From NCBI GenBank assembly GCA_013423385.1, contig BLZA01000019.1, forward strand, positions 806,001 to 870,000: a stretch of 64,000 nucleotides of DNA. The letters are read 5' to 3'. Source of the stretch: Naganishia liquefaciens (taxonomy: Eukaryota; Basidiomycota; Tremellomycetes; Filobasidiales; Filobasidiaceae). The notes beneath the pieces are model-generated. The model had not been told where the DNA came from, made no database searches, and saw only the letters and a list, made by a program, of their open reading frames with translations. Position numbers and translations under genes: made by a program. Below, piece after piece: positions 35,505 to 49,748 of this stretch. Position 1 is the stretch's first letter; each line of letters opens with the position of its first letter.

Positions 35505-35833
35505 GCGGAGATATGTGATGGCTGGCGGAGAGGGAGATCCGCCTTCAACCCTTTAGTAACCGAGGGTTGAAACATTCGGTATCGCGCGTGACCTTGTGTG
35601 TATTGTTCGCTTGCCGGATTTTCTTGACCATACAACTTTGGATATGTAGTTTGCGAAAGATGTATACTGTTATAGTTCGTAGATGCCGCCACTTGTTGCT
35701 TGTCGTGAAGAGGAGTCTCGCTTCCCATTACGAGGTGAAAGTCCGGTCTTACGCTGCTCCTTGTCGATTTGAAACTTTCTTTCTGTCAGACCGAATGTCG
35801 GTTCTAGGCCGACCGAGTCCTGATATCGGCCGT
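35505..35833. other. Intergenic between convergent genes
   Basis: A 329-bp gap between the 3' ends of esterase copy 2 and the Rdx gene. No gene seen. Confidence 0.5.
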
Positions 35834-36339
35834 CTAAGCTTTGTCTGAATGACCAAGATTCTGCTTGGGTTGGATGACATTCCGTATCCTCTGCTTGAGC
35901 ACCTTCAATTCCGGGAAGCCACCTTCCACTTTGCGATCCCACATGAGTCTCGGTGATTCCTCGCTGGGCAGCTGGAGCCAAACTCGAAAGCGGCCGGGAT
36001 GTTCGGTCGCAGGTGTAAGGGTGATGCTGGTGATTGTAGGAGAAGGAAAGGTAAGGAATAGCTCGGTCGCGGTCCAAGATGCACGGGGGGCCCATCGACA
36101 CTGATGATGGGAAAATTAGAAGTGAACCAGCAGGAGAAGTAGCGAGAGCTTACCCCGTCGCAATACTCAATAGTCACCGCTGGGCCGATTGACCTTTCCA
36201 GAGGCCTGAAGGTCGAGGGATCTTCAACATCTTCGTCCTGTTTCGCCGACGCTGTCTTGGGTTGCGATGAAGATCTCTGTCCAGGATCCTCGGGGCGACA
36301 GTCCAGACAGGTAGGGTCCGGTGTTGGTATGCTTGCCAT
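35834..36339 (-). CDS. Rdx-family selenoprotein-W-like thioredoxin-fold protein
   Basis: Two exons on the minus strand, 36339-36154 and 36100-35834, give 150 residues. After a disordered N-terminus (about 50 residues) comes VTIEYCDGCRW, a Cys-x-x-Cys redox motif; the first exon ends between the Gly and the second Cys. Then follow TATELFLTFPSPTITSITLTP, GRFRVWL, LMWDRKVEGGFPELKVLKQRIRN and LGHSD, the full signature of the fungal Rdx family (relatives of SelW/SelT). Cysteine replaces selenocysteine, as in other fungi. The role in redox signalling is inferred from family. It is divergently transcribed from MCM6 across 267 bp. Confidence 0.93.
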
Positions 36340-36480
36340 TGTAAGATGCTCAAGAACCAGGGCAGATAGGGACGGAGCATTCCCATACTCCCAAAGCGTT
36401 GTAGGATGGCACCAGATGAGCAATCATGTGGGCTGATCCGCTGAAAGTTTGCCACCTCATTTCTCTCAAAGCGCGTTCAG

Positions 36481-36496
36481 ACGCGTTTCGACGCGT
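36481..36496. promoter_or_regulatory. Pair of MluI cell-cycle boxes (ACGCGT) between Rdx and MCM6
   Basis: ACGCGT occurs at 36481-36486 and 36491-36496, one helical turn apart, 111 bp before the MCM6 ATG. In fungi MBF (Mbp1/Swi6-type) binds ACGCGT to switch on replication genes at G1/S. The site and spacing are seen; binding in this organism is inferred. Confidence 0.7.
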
Positions 36497-36606
36497 CGCT
36501 AATTAATGAAGCGATATCCCTGCCTTCTCGACTTCCTCACGCAATTGTTCTGGATGGGAATCTGCCCGAACCGCTACTTCGACCACTCGCCTTCCCAAAT
36601 CTCATC

Positions 36607-40179
<3,573 letters not shown>

Positions 40180-40830
40180 ACGCGTCCGAGGCATGGACTG
40201 CTTTCGGGCTGTATATAGGGGATAACCTGTAGAATCAATCGTTGTATCGATGTATAAGGATAATTGGCTATTGCATCGCGTTACTTATCCCTGAAAGACT
40301 TCACTTGCCTCTACCGGACACGTGCGGGGACTTGAGGAGCCTGTCAGTTGACGGACCATATCCCAGTGAATGGGTGCATTCGAAGGCACTCGAAAGCGCT
40401 AGCCATGAAAGGAACGGAAAACCCGGTGGCGAAATGGTCATGTGACCTTGCCGAATGATGTGGACATCTGCGTGCGAAATCCGCGCGCTAGTCTCGCCAC
40501 GGCGCGCCACGCCCTTGCCCTATTATCCTCGGGTTCGCACAAAAAACGATCGCTGGTGCGCGACACGAGAGCTGTTGTGGGCCGCAGAGTTCTTCCTGCT
40601 TGCTCTGCTACGTCTCTTGGACATCTGCTACGCTCTCAACATCCGCACGGCAAGTGTACAGCACTCTTGTTCGCCATCCGTAATAGTCGAGGACGCGATT
40701 GATAGGAAGCCTTCTAACATTTGCAAGGTGAGCTTCCTTCTTCTCTGTCAATTCCCTCCAAATCCGTCAATGCCCTTGGAATCTAACCACGCCCAATGTA
40801 CATCTATCTAGACTATAATCGATCAACAAT
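40180..40830. other. Intergenic between MCM6 and NOT4
   Basis: No gene seen. The stretch before 40830 is pyrimidine-rich, as expected for the NOT4 promoter and leader. Confidence 0.4.
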
Positions 40831-43800
40831 ATGCCATCACACTACCCCATCAATTCGTCGTCGCTCGGGTTCACTTCGTCCATCAGCTCAACCGCGGTCG
40901 GCGCTTCTGCATTTGTTGGCGGCAGCAGCAGTTCATCCTACGGCCGTTCGGCATCTGGTGCATACGGCGCGAATGGGTTGTCCTCCAGCTCAGGCAAGGA
41001 CTATGAGGCGCTGGGAAAGCTGCAGGATGTCGTTTGGAGTGACGAGGAGGAGGACCCAGAGTGTCCGCTGTGTATGGAAGAGCTGGATCCGTCGGACGTG
41101 CATTTCAAGCCATGTGTTTGCGGTTATCAGGTGAGTTCCGCATTTGATGGGTTTTCATATGGTCGATAGACTGATGATGCTTCGTAGATATGCCGGTTTT
41201 GTCACAACCACATCATCAACAACTCTAACGGGCTGTGCCCCGCTTGTCGGCGAAGTTATCACGAACAAGAGGCACAGTTTCAGCCTGTGGACCCGGAAGA
41301 GTAAGTGTCGAAGGGTCGGGTCGTTAGTCATGCCCTCACCTTATTGCATTCAGGATGAAGCGGCTTCTTCAAGCCAAGACGCTCAAACAAAAGGTCAACA
41401 AGCAGCTGGAGACGCTGGGTCGGCTGCATTACCGTGATGTGCGGATATTGGTCAAGAATATGATTTACGTCACGGGAATGAAGATGATGGGCGGAAGCAC
41501 AGAAGAGGTAGGTCGCTCTTACGACATTGATGACGAGAGCTATATTGTCCCGCATAGTTCCTCTCCACTCTTCGGTCAAACGACTATTTCGGCCAATACG
41601 GCAAAATCGCCAAAGTCTTCCTTCGGAAAGGCCCCTCCACTTCAGATCCGACGTCTGGATCTCTCGAGTCTTCATCGGATTCGGATGAGCTAGGGATATA
41701 CATCACCTATCTGCGGAGAGAGGATGCTTCAAGAGCGATCGCGACATTGGACGGTGTCAGCGCTCCAGGAAACCCAGGGAAAACCCTCAAAGTTACGTAT
41801 GGCAGTACAAAGTACTGTCTGAGCTGGCTGAGGGGTGTCAAGTGTGACGAAGGGTCCGCTTGTCTCGGTGCTCATGATTGGGCAGCGGACAATGACACGT
41901 TTACCCGGAAGGATATGACGACACTGTGAGTACTAAGAAGGATATCCTGGAATCCCTTCTTATGAGAACACGCACACAGCCAACAAGCAATCAAGAATTC
42001 CGGCACCAATATGGACATATTGATGCAACGGCAGCAGCGCTCGACGCCAAAACCAGCAGCAAATCTGTCTACGAAGCCAGTCAGGTCAGCCGAGGAGACG
42101 CTGGACTGTATGTACCGTGTTCTCTCTGCAGAAATTGGGGCTAACGCATATCCCTTTAGCATCGGCTCTTCCACGGACGGCGCACTGGGCGGCACGGCCT
42201 GCGCCTGCTGCTTCACCCTCTCCTCTCTTGGCGAATGCTGCGATCAGCTCATCCTCGATACCGCCGAAACGTCCCAAGGCGAAGGTGCTTTCGCTATCAT
42301 CCAATGGCGCGAAACCGACTCTCACGACACTCGGCACATTGTCCAAGCCGAAACCTGCACCGGCGCCTGTTTCGAATGCTGCAGGAGACGTGGAACGGGC
42401 GGAAGCCAGGAATGGAGTCCGGGCATCAAGATCCCCGTCGGCAAGACACGAAGAACCCGTAGCCGCCGTTCCGCCACCTCAACGAAAGTCTTACAAATCC
42501 GAAAGCTCTTCATCTCCGCCGTCGGCGACGTCTTTGCCCTTGTCAGACGAATCAATCTCTGCGCAGCCGTCAACGAGAAGCCCATCTCCCATGTCCGACG
42601 TTTCTCAGGCCATACCCGAGGTCACGTTGGCCGATCCTTCTGAAGGCGAGTCTATGGTCGTGGATAGGGCAAGGGACACGCAAATGGGTGTCGATGTGAC
42701 TCAACGTGAAACAATGGCAATGGCCGGCTCAGACGAATCATCAGCCGAATCACGGGCATTACCTGCCCCGCCGCCAGGTCTCGTGCCAATGCCTGCCGGA
42801 TATCCGCCGACTTCGCCAGGTATCCCGACGGTCACTCTCACATCTGAATCGACGCATGAACAGTATCAGCCGTCTGTGCAAACCCAGGCCCTTATGGACG
42901 ATGTCATCAGCCGGCGCGAAGGCAATGCGCCAATCTACACCGTTCAGTCTCCATACCCCGATTTTGAAGATGTGCTGGCACCTTTCGCTGACGGTGAATT
43001 CACTTACAAGCTCGATGTGGAGATGATCATCGAGGTGGATGACACCCCCTTGTCTATGACTGGAGTGCAGGATCTGTTATCTCTCAGCAACAAAATGGAC
43101 GGCGTCCGACAAACGGCAACCTATCAGGGTCCCTTCGATCCCTTTTTGGAGAACCAGTTGGATGAAGCGGTACAAGCCATGTCAGGCACTGCCGCCGGAG
43201 GCGATGTCAAGACGTCGAGGTTCTCGTTTGCAAAAAGCAATGCCTTTGACGGTCACTCTCGATCCGCAATGGACTATCCTTCAACTTCCTCAAGCTCGCC
43301 GGCTGAGCGGCACGTAGCCCCTTATGCAACAAGTCACCCGTACATCATGGGCAAAGAAGCTTTGGCATCAGCAACACCGCCTCACAGGTCAGCTTTGCCT
43401 TTCTCGATTGGCTCATCCTCTCCGGCACCGAATATGGCTATTCCGCGCACTCGAACGCCCGGCTTGGCTCATGCTCCACCTCCGCCGCCAGGTCTCGGCT
43501 TGCCGCAGCAATCGCAGCCTCACCAGCAGCATCCATCGTTCCCTTTGTATCAAAGTATGACCGGTGGACAGCCTTCGGCGCGAACGCAGCATTCCGGTCT
43601 GAGCCAACAACAGCACCAGCTTCTGACCAGCCTTCGCGATTTCCACCAGCCATATGTGCCCGAACGTCGGACGGCGAGTCCCTCGCTTGTCCAGGCGCTT
43701 CGAGGTGGAAACGCAAGTACACAGTACGGTGCGCGAGAGATGTACAATCCAACTGGAGAGTCATTCTCGATTCAAGATCCCGCAATCATGGCGATCCGGT

Positions 43801-44105
43801 CAGGCTTCCCGGGCGGGGATTCTCAGCAGCGACAGCCTGCCATTCGCAATCAGATGCTTGAGCAATTCTCGCTCTCGTATGATCAACCCTCGCCGTACAC
43901 ACAGTCACAGCAATTGAACGGTTACACAAGTGTTCAGCACGTTCAAGGTCAACAGCAACAGCCGTCACAGCAAGACATGACCCCGAACGCACGCCTGCTG
44001 CAACAAATGCACGAGCAAATGAATGCGATGGCAGCTGGAGGCAACACTGGACGCACAACTCCAAGAAGTGCTTCGAGACAAGCCATGTCGGGTCGAGTGT
44101 ATTAA
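40831..44105 (+). CDS. NOT4: CCR4-NOT subunit NOT4 (RING E3 ubiquitin ligase)
   Basis: Six exons: 40831-41130, 41188-41300, 41354-41507, 41558-41925, 41980-42107 and 42160-44105. The protein is 1002 residues. NOT4 ubiquitinates ribosomal and nascent-chain targets and docks on the CCR4-NOT deadenylase. Seen here: the C4C4 RING (CPLCMEEL...CVCGYQICRFC...GLCPACR), starting near residue 73; a coiled linker; an RRM (FGQYGKIAKVFL...GIYITYL); and a CCCH-type zinc finger in the CLSWLRGVKCDEGSACLGAH region. A long Pro/Gln-rich disordered tail holds two PPGL motifs (PAPPPGLVP, PPPPPGLGL), typical GYF-domain ligands, and Gln-rich runs near the end. It is larger than yeast Not4 (587) mainly through this tail. 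Confidence 0.95.
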
Positions 44106-44468
44106 CAGTAGTAGAGAAATGATCACCATGTTTGTGTTTCTTTTTGCGCCTCTCTGCGCCTAGTTTACAGTTTCTCGATATCGCTGCTTCGTGGTGAATA
44201 GGTCCTCGCCACCTTTGAGATGTCCCCCTCGCTGCCACGTGCGTGCGATCTCCTTTCAATTTACGATCTGACGCAGGGCCCACTCAGTCTTGCCATTCCA
44301 GGACGAGCTGAACAGAAGGCGCAACCATAAATGAGCACCCTAAGAGCACGCGAGGCGTGTACGTGGAGTAGCCGCAGTGTGCTCTACCTGACCCGCCTAC
44401 CCGTTTCGTTCGCTGGCAATAGCACGACAGCCCTCCAGTCTTCCGTGAGCAATAGATCCGCATTACTA
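44106..44468. other. Intergenic after NOT4
   Basis: A 363-bp gap. No gene seen. Confidence 0.45.
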
Positions 44469-46363
44469 TGTCCAGCATCGTTCAGAAGTCTTCCCTATCC
44501 CCCGAGAACGACTTTGACAGTATCAACGAAATTGAGGGAGTCTTCTCAAACGCCTTCCCTACATTCTCTTACTGCATCTCAATCGAGCGCCGCAATGCTG
44601 GCTGAATCGAGTACCCACAGTGGCGTCGTTCATTACCATCCTCGTCAGATGACCTGCTTTCCATCTCGACCGCAAAGATAGCGAACGTGCAAGCCATCAC
44701 GACAAAATGTTTCCGATTTGGTGATAAATGGTACTATGGAGTCAATCAGGAAGATTTGACCCTTCTCGGGTCCCACGGTGAATATCTCCTGTTGTCGGGA
44801 GTGCAAGATCGCATTGGCATTCTCGCGGCCTTGCTTGAAGACGATTGGCCGCTCATCGATAGATGGGCTGAAGAAGCCGCTAAAGATCAGCATCCACCTT
44901 GGAAACCCAATGTGACCAGTTACAAATACTTTCACCGCAACAACGCGAGAATCATTCTGGCTCTGCAAGGTTCCTATACCAGCAATGACGCGACTGGACT
45001 GACTCGAGAGCTGTTGGCGTTTTCCCGAAATTCCACTATCGGTAGAAGCACGTCGTGGGATGCCATCCAGGACATCGAAGACTCATGGCTATGCCACGCA
45101 ACGACCAAGGATAATCTGTGGCGGAGGAATCGTGCCTCGTACTCTCTTATGAAGAAGGACGGACGCTGGAAAAGCTATTGCTCTTTTCGAGGCACGACAC
45201 AATCGGTCAATGGGGAGTGCTCTATCCCTCCGATTACGCACGGTGATAGCCCTTCACTGATGGATGACGACCCGCAGGCGAGAAGGCATACCAGCCATCG
45301 GAGACAGTATACCACTGACCACCGTTCTGTGGCAACCTCAACGAGCGTTACTGATTCCAAGAGCGCTGCCTCAACCGCAGATAGTCTCAACCTTCGCAAC
45401 CTGCTGTATGTACAGACCGACACGCGGCTGCGCAAGGAACAGATCGTGGACGCCCTGCGAGCATTGCGAGACGAGCTTCAGCGATCTGGTACATGTCCCT
45501 GGCCGAATGCGATAGGAGCCTGGGGAGCGTTTCTAAAAGACGATGATTGGGAGGGACAGCTTCCGCCGTTCAATCACAAGATAAGGCAGCCATATGCCCG
45601 GTTGGGCATAACCGCATTACGGTTGCGATATGGATTGTTGCATGAAGACGGGGTCCAACATATTCTCGAGTCCATGACCCTGCACGACTTGACGAAGGTT
45701 GGCGTGGAGACTTCCCCCCAAGGTCGTGGCAATAGCAAGTCATCGAGAGCCCAGCAGGCCATGCGGACCCTTTGGTGGCAATTTGAGGAGTACTACAAGC
45801 TCGCTTGGAAAGTATCCGGCCGTCAACGGCCCCAAATTCATCCCGCGCCATGTCTCCAATCCATCGTCGACGATTCCGAAGTGTTGCCCGCATTTCTTAA
45901 ACACAGCAAATACATGTCGGACATTCTATTGCCTCATTTGGCAAGCCTTCAATCTGCCATGCAAATCGATTCACAACAGGCGGAAGATATCACGCGTGGA
46001 TATGCGGCAACCATCGAGCTGTTCGACAGGAACGGACGGTATTTCCCCGTGTGTTCTGGGCCGCCGACCGAGAGGACGCTATCAAGGGTTTCGAGACTTA
46101 CGGGAAAGAAGCCGCGCAAAAAGGCACGCCTCTCTGACGAATCGCTTGTCGACGAGCGCCTCTCCCTGTCTGGCCGGAAGCATCCGGGGCCAATGATCGT
46201 GGACATCGTTGGCCAGCGGGCTGCGTTGTTCGTTTGTGACGAAATGTATATCCTGTGCTGTTATCATAACATAGTTTTCCGCTTCAAATGGTATTGCAGC
46301 GGCAATCCCTGCGGAATCCCGATGGTGCCTGTATATATACGGGCACTCTGCTCGCGGCGCTAA
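44469..46363 (+). CDS. Unknown protein
   Basis: Two exons, 44469-44520 and 44649-46363, give 588 residues. The second exon is a long uninterrupted frame (about 570 codons), unusual among these intron-dense genes. The region between the two ATG-frame segments contains an in-frame TGA (near 44604). The stop is removed by an intron with donor GTATCAAC and acceptor CCTCGTCAG that also keeps frame. The protein has no membrane segment except a hydrophobic, Cys-rich C-terminus (ALFVCDEMYILCCYHNIVF). A Trp-rich N-terminal region (FGDKWYYG, EDDWPLIDRW) and a central LRKEQIVDALRALRDEL helix are the only distinctive blocks. I do not recognise a family. Confidence 0.7.
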
Positions 46364-46775
46364 CGAGGGCCGATGACAAACAAGTATCAGTCCGCGCGAT
46401 GCACTCGTTCAGGCCCCGCGACAAACGGATATAGCAAGCGCATCGCATCGCGGCGCGGACGATGTATCCAGCACACAGCGAGCTCGAACGGCTCGGCACT
46501 GTGTCGCCTGGCGGAGCGCTGAATCAAGTCCAGTCGTACCGCGTCGATCGACCCCCAGTCGCAATGCAACGGCCGCTCCGGGACGGCCGAGCAGAACTCG
46601 GCCCGGCACTCGAAGGATGGCATCCGCGCGCGCGATCGGCGCCCGGAATGGCAAGGGGGGGGGGATTCGTCTATCCGAGATCCGGCGCCGGTCGACATGT
46701 GGACACACCTCCTCCTCCTCCTCCTCCTGGTATGGCGCAAAACCCATTTCCTTGTCCCGAAGGTCCCCCCGCGCT
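46364..46775. other. Intergenic at start of the GC-rich block
   Basis: No gene seen. It holds a (CCT)7 microsatellite at 46708-46728. GC content rises visibly from here on. Confidence 0.45.
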
Positions 46776-48046
46776 TCAATCCGCCTTGAAGCCTTCACCG
46801 CGGCCGCCCAACCGGTCCTTCCTCCGCGCTCCCGTCCACCGCTTGAGCGCCCATAGCCCCGCCACGAGTGCTCCGACGACGAGCCAGTCTTGCTGCGTTG
46901 CGGCTACGGTGTGCAGATCGTGTGCTGGCTTGACGACGATGCCATCTGCTGACGCGTTGAATCCACTTGCGCATCCGCTGATGACCGGTCGTGCTGATGG
47001 GGGCGGAACGGTGATGGTCCAAGGAGTGCTATCGTTGCGCGGGAATGGACGATGAGAGGGCATCTCGACCTGTGGGACGCTCCCGAAAAAGTCGGTGACG
47101 AGCGTTTCGGTAAGACTGTCCGGGAACAAGTCTGTGCGTATGCCCGGGTGGGATTTGATTTGCGCCGGATCGTAGGTGTTGAACTGGCGCGCACGCGCAA
47201 AAGGTTAGCAAATAATGGGAAATGGGGTGGGGGTGGGGGGGAGGGGAAGGCTGCCCGGGACACCCACGAATTCCTGCATCGTTGCGTTTGATCCTGGCTC
47301 GATGCCCTTGAGATACTGCAGCGCGTAATGCGTAAAGCTATCAATCACGGCCACGCCGATATCCATATCGCTATGATGCGCATAGGAATTCTCCCCGAGT
47401 TTACTCGACCCGGTCGCCAGCACGCCGGGCGACCAGATATCTTGATAGAGGGTATTGGCTTGACAGGTATCCACCATGACGAGCATGCGTCCGTACCGCC
47501 GTTTCTCGTACATTTGTCCGATGGCATCGCCCAAGTCACGCGAGCCGATTTCCTCGTTGTCTTGGAATTTGAGAAAGCCGTCGCCGCCGTGGCCGGTGAG
47601 GTAGAGGAGGATGTTGCTGGATGCGTCGGAAAGGAGGTGTTTGGAGGGTGGCATGTGGGCCGGGAGGCGCCCTGCGAGGAGGGTTAGGGGAAATTTTTGA
47701 GCAAGAAGCGTCAGGAGGAAATGGGGCCAAAGTCGGACGTACCGGTCAAGACACGCAGAAAACTCTCGACGGTGACCTCGTACCCGCGGTAATCCACCTC
47801 GACCCCTTCGCCTTCCCCGCCATACAAGTCCAACTCTCTCCCCTTGTTTGCAAACACCTTTCCCGGGAACGCATTGCGTGGATTGCACGCGACGTCGTCC
47901 GCGAGCATCAAGATGATGTGGTCGTCGGGGATCCCCAGGCGCTTGACGGTGCGGTAGATGGAGAGGGTGTTGGCCATGTGGCGGTAGTTGAACCAGTAGC
48001 GGGATGAGCAGACGAGGACTGCCCAGTTGTTGGTGTGTGTGGCCAT
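46776..48046 (-). CDS. GPI8: GPI-anchor transamidase catalytic subunit GPI8/PIG-K
   Basis: Three exons on the minus strand, 48046-47743, 47671-47268 and 47183-46776, give 371 residues. GPI8 is the caspase-like cysteine peptidase of the ER complex that cleaves the C-terminal signal and attaches GPI. Seen here: [18 protein letters not shown] at the start; the catalytic His in [14 protein letters not shown]; the catalytic Cys in [37 protein letters not shown]; and a C-terminal membrane helix ([18 protein letters not shown]). Orthologs begin with a signal peptide before the NNWAVLV block. Here only five residues precede it (ATG at 48046), so either an upstream exon is missed or the protein lacks one. 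It is divergent from eIF2-alpha. Confidence 0.95.
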
Positions 48047-48360
48047 GGCGGGCGGGCGGGCGGGCGTGGCGGGCTACAGGGGGACTCCGTGGGCTGTACT
48101 ACGCAGGGCATCCCCTGTCCGTCCTGTCCGTTTGCTATGGGGTGTGGTATCCCCCCTCATAAGGAGTAAACCCCCCTTTAATGACGCCGAGACACGCGCC
48201 CCCCCCCCTCTGCTTAGGTAATCAGCGCTTTTCATTGGCGGGAAGGTGCGCCCGCCCATCCTCGCAGCCCAAAAGATGACCCGACTCGATTCATCTCGGA
48301 CACTTGATCCTCCCATGTTATCCTCTCACGCTTATCGAACGCCATCCGCCCCCGCCCACC
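48047..48360. other. Divergent promoter GPI8 / eIF2-alpha
   Basis: 314 bp with C-rich and (CGGG)n-like runs near 48050. It must serve both genes. It includes an ATG at 48315 opening a 19-codon frame that overlaps the eIF2-alpha start. Confidence 0.5.
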
Positions 48361-49579
48361 ATGCGTTACTATGAAAACAAGTTCCCCGAGGTCGACCAGC
48401 TCGTCATGGTCCAGGTCAAGCAGATTGCCGAGATGGGCGCGTACGTAAAGCTCGTGAGTGCCGTGTTCCCCGCCCCTTTCACTCTCTTTTTCCTTTTTAG
48501 CCGCTGATCGTGCTTTCCCGGACAGCTCGAATACGACAACATCGAGGGAATGATCCTCTTGTCCGAATTGTCGAGGAGACGGATAAGGTCCGTGCAAAAG
48601 TTGATCAGGGTCGGCAGGAACGAGGTCGTCGTCGTCATGCGAGTGGATCCCGAAAAGGGTGAGTCTCGGGTTTCCTTTTGCCCTTTCTTTGTGTTGGAGG
48701 ACCGGCCGTGGTATCCGCGCGCGCGCAGAGCTCACGCGCGTCCTCTCACCTCGCAGGCTACATTGATCTTTCCAAACGACGAGTCTCGGCCGAGGAAGTC
48801 GGCAAGTGCGAGGAGCAGTACGAAAAGGGCAAGACGGTCGACTCGATCGTCACCCAGGTTGCGAAAAAGACGGGACTCGAGCCCGAGCAAATTTACGAAA
48901 AGGTTGTGTGGCCGTTGAGCAAGAAGTATGGGCATGCGCATGATGCGTTCAAGTTGGCGGTGACGTGAGTCCGAGGTCTAGCCCCAGCGCCCGCGGAGGC
49001 TGCTAATCCCAGACCGGACCTCCTTTCGCCCGCCCGCCCGCCCTCCAGCGAACCCGATACCGTGTTTGAAGGCCTCACCCTCGACGACTCGCTCCGCGCC
49101 GACCTGCTCGCCAACATTGCGCGCCGAATGACCCCGAAACCCGTCAAGGTCCGATCCGACCTCGAGCTGACGTGTTACTCGTACGAAGGCATCAACGGCA
49201 TCAAGTCGGCCCTGCGTGCGGGCGAGGCCATGTCGACCGAGCAGGTGCCGCTCAAGATACGATTGGTGGCGCCGCCGTTGTATGTCATGACGACGACGAG
49301 TACGGACAAGAATGCGGCGATTGAGACGATGGAACGTGCGCTTGAAAAGATTGGGCAAGAGATTGAAAAGTATGACGGCACGATCAACGTGGCCATGAGG
49401 GTGAGTTCGCCGCGCGGGTTCTTGTTCGCGCCGGTCGGCTGCTGACGTCTCAACGCCACTCACAGCCCAAGGCGGTCACGGAGACGGACGACGATGCGCT
49501 GGCCAAGCTGATGGCGGATGCGGAGCGGGCAAACGCACAGGTGTCGGGTGACGACGACTCGGACGCGGACGACGAGTAG
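48361..49579 (+). CDS. SUI2: Translation initiation factor eIF2 alpha
   Basis: Five exons: 48361-48453, 48526-48658, 48757-48964, 49049-49400 and 49466-49579. The protein is 299 residues. eIF2-alpha is the regulatory subunit of the ternary complex that brings initiator tRNA to the ribosome. Seen here: the S1-type beta barrel ([21 protein letters not shown]); [17 protein letters not shown], with the Gcn2 phosphorylation serine (Ser47 of this model, classic Ser51); [10 protein letters not shown]; the helical domain; the C-terminal [18 protein letters not shown]; and an acidic tail [10 protein letters not shown]. The ATG has a strong context (CCCACCATGCG). It is tandem with AP-3 mu, 169 bp apart. 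Confidence 0.97.
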
Positions 49580-49748
49580 GGGATCCATACACACGGTTGT
49601 AGATAGATGAGCGCCCACACGCGGGAATTTGCATCCGGCGATCGGCCGGCGGGTCCAAGCGGCTGCTGTCAGCGTCATGCAGCATATGCATAGGGGAGGA
49701 CGCCCCGGTCCATTCTTGTGTATAACTATTCCCCCTTGCCCCCATACC

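Noticed and set aside
44602-44606. In-frame TGA in the unknown gene as possible selenocysteine or pseudogene sign
   Set aside because: It falls in a GTATCA...CGTCAG intron that restores frame. Fungi of this type lack selenocysteine machinery.
46708-46728. (CCT)7 microsatellite
   Set aside because: Simple repeat in an intergenic region; unremarkable by itself.
47205-47888. Continuous minus-strand frame of 227 residues in GPI8
   Set aside because: It reads through the first GPI8 intron. The spliced model restores conserved protein on both sides.
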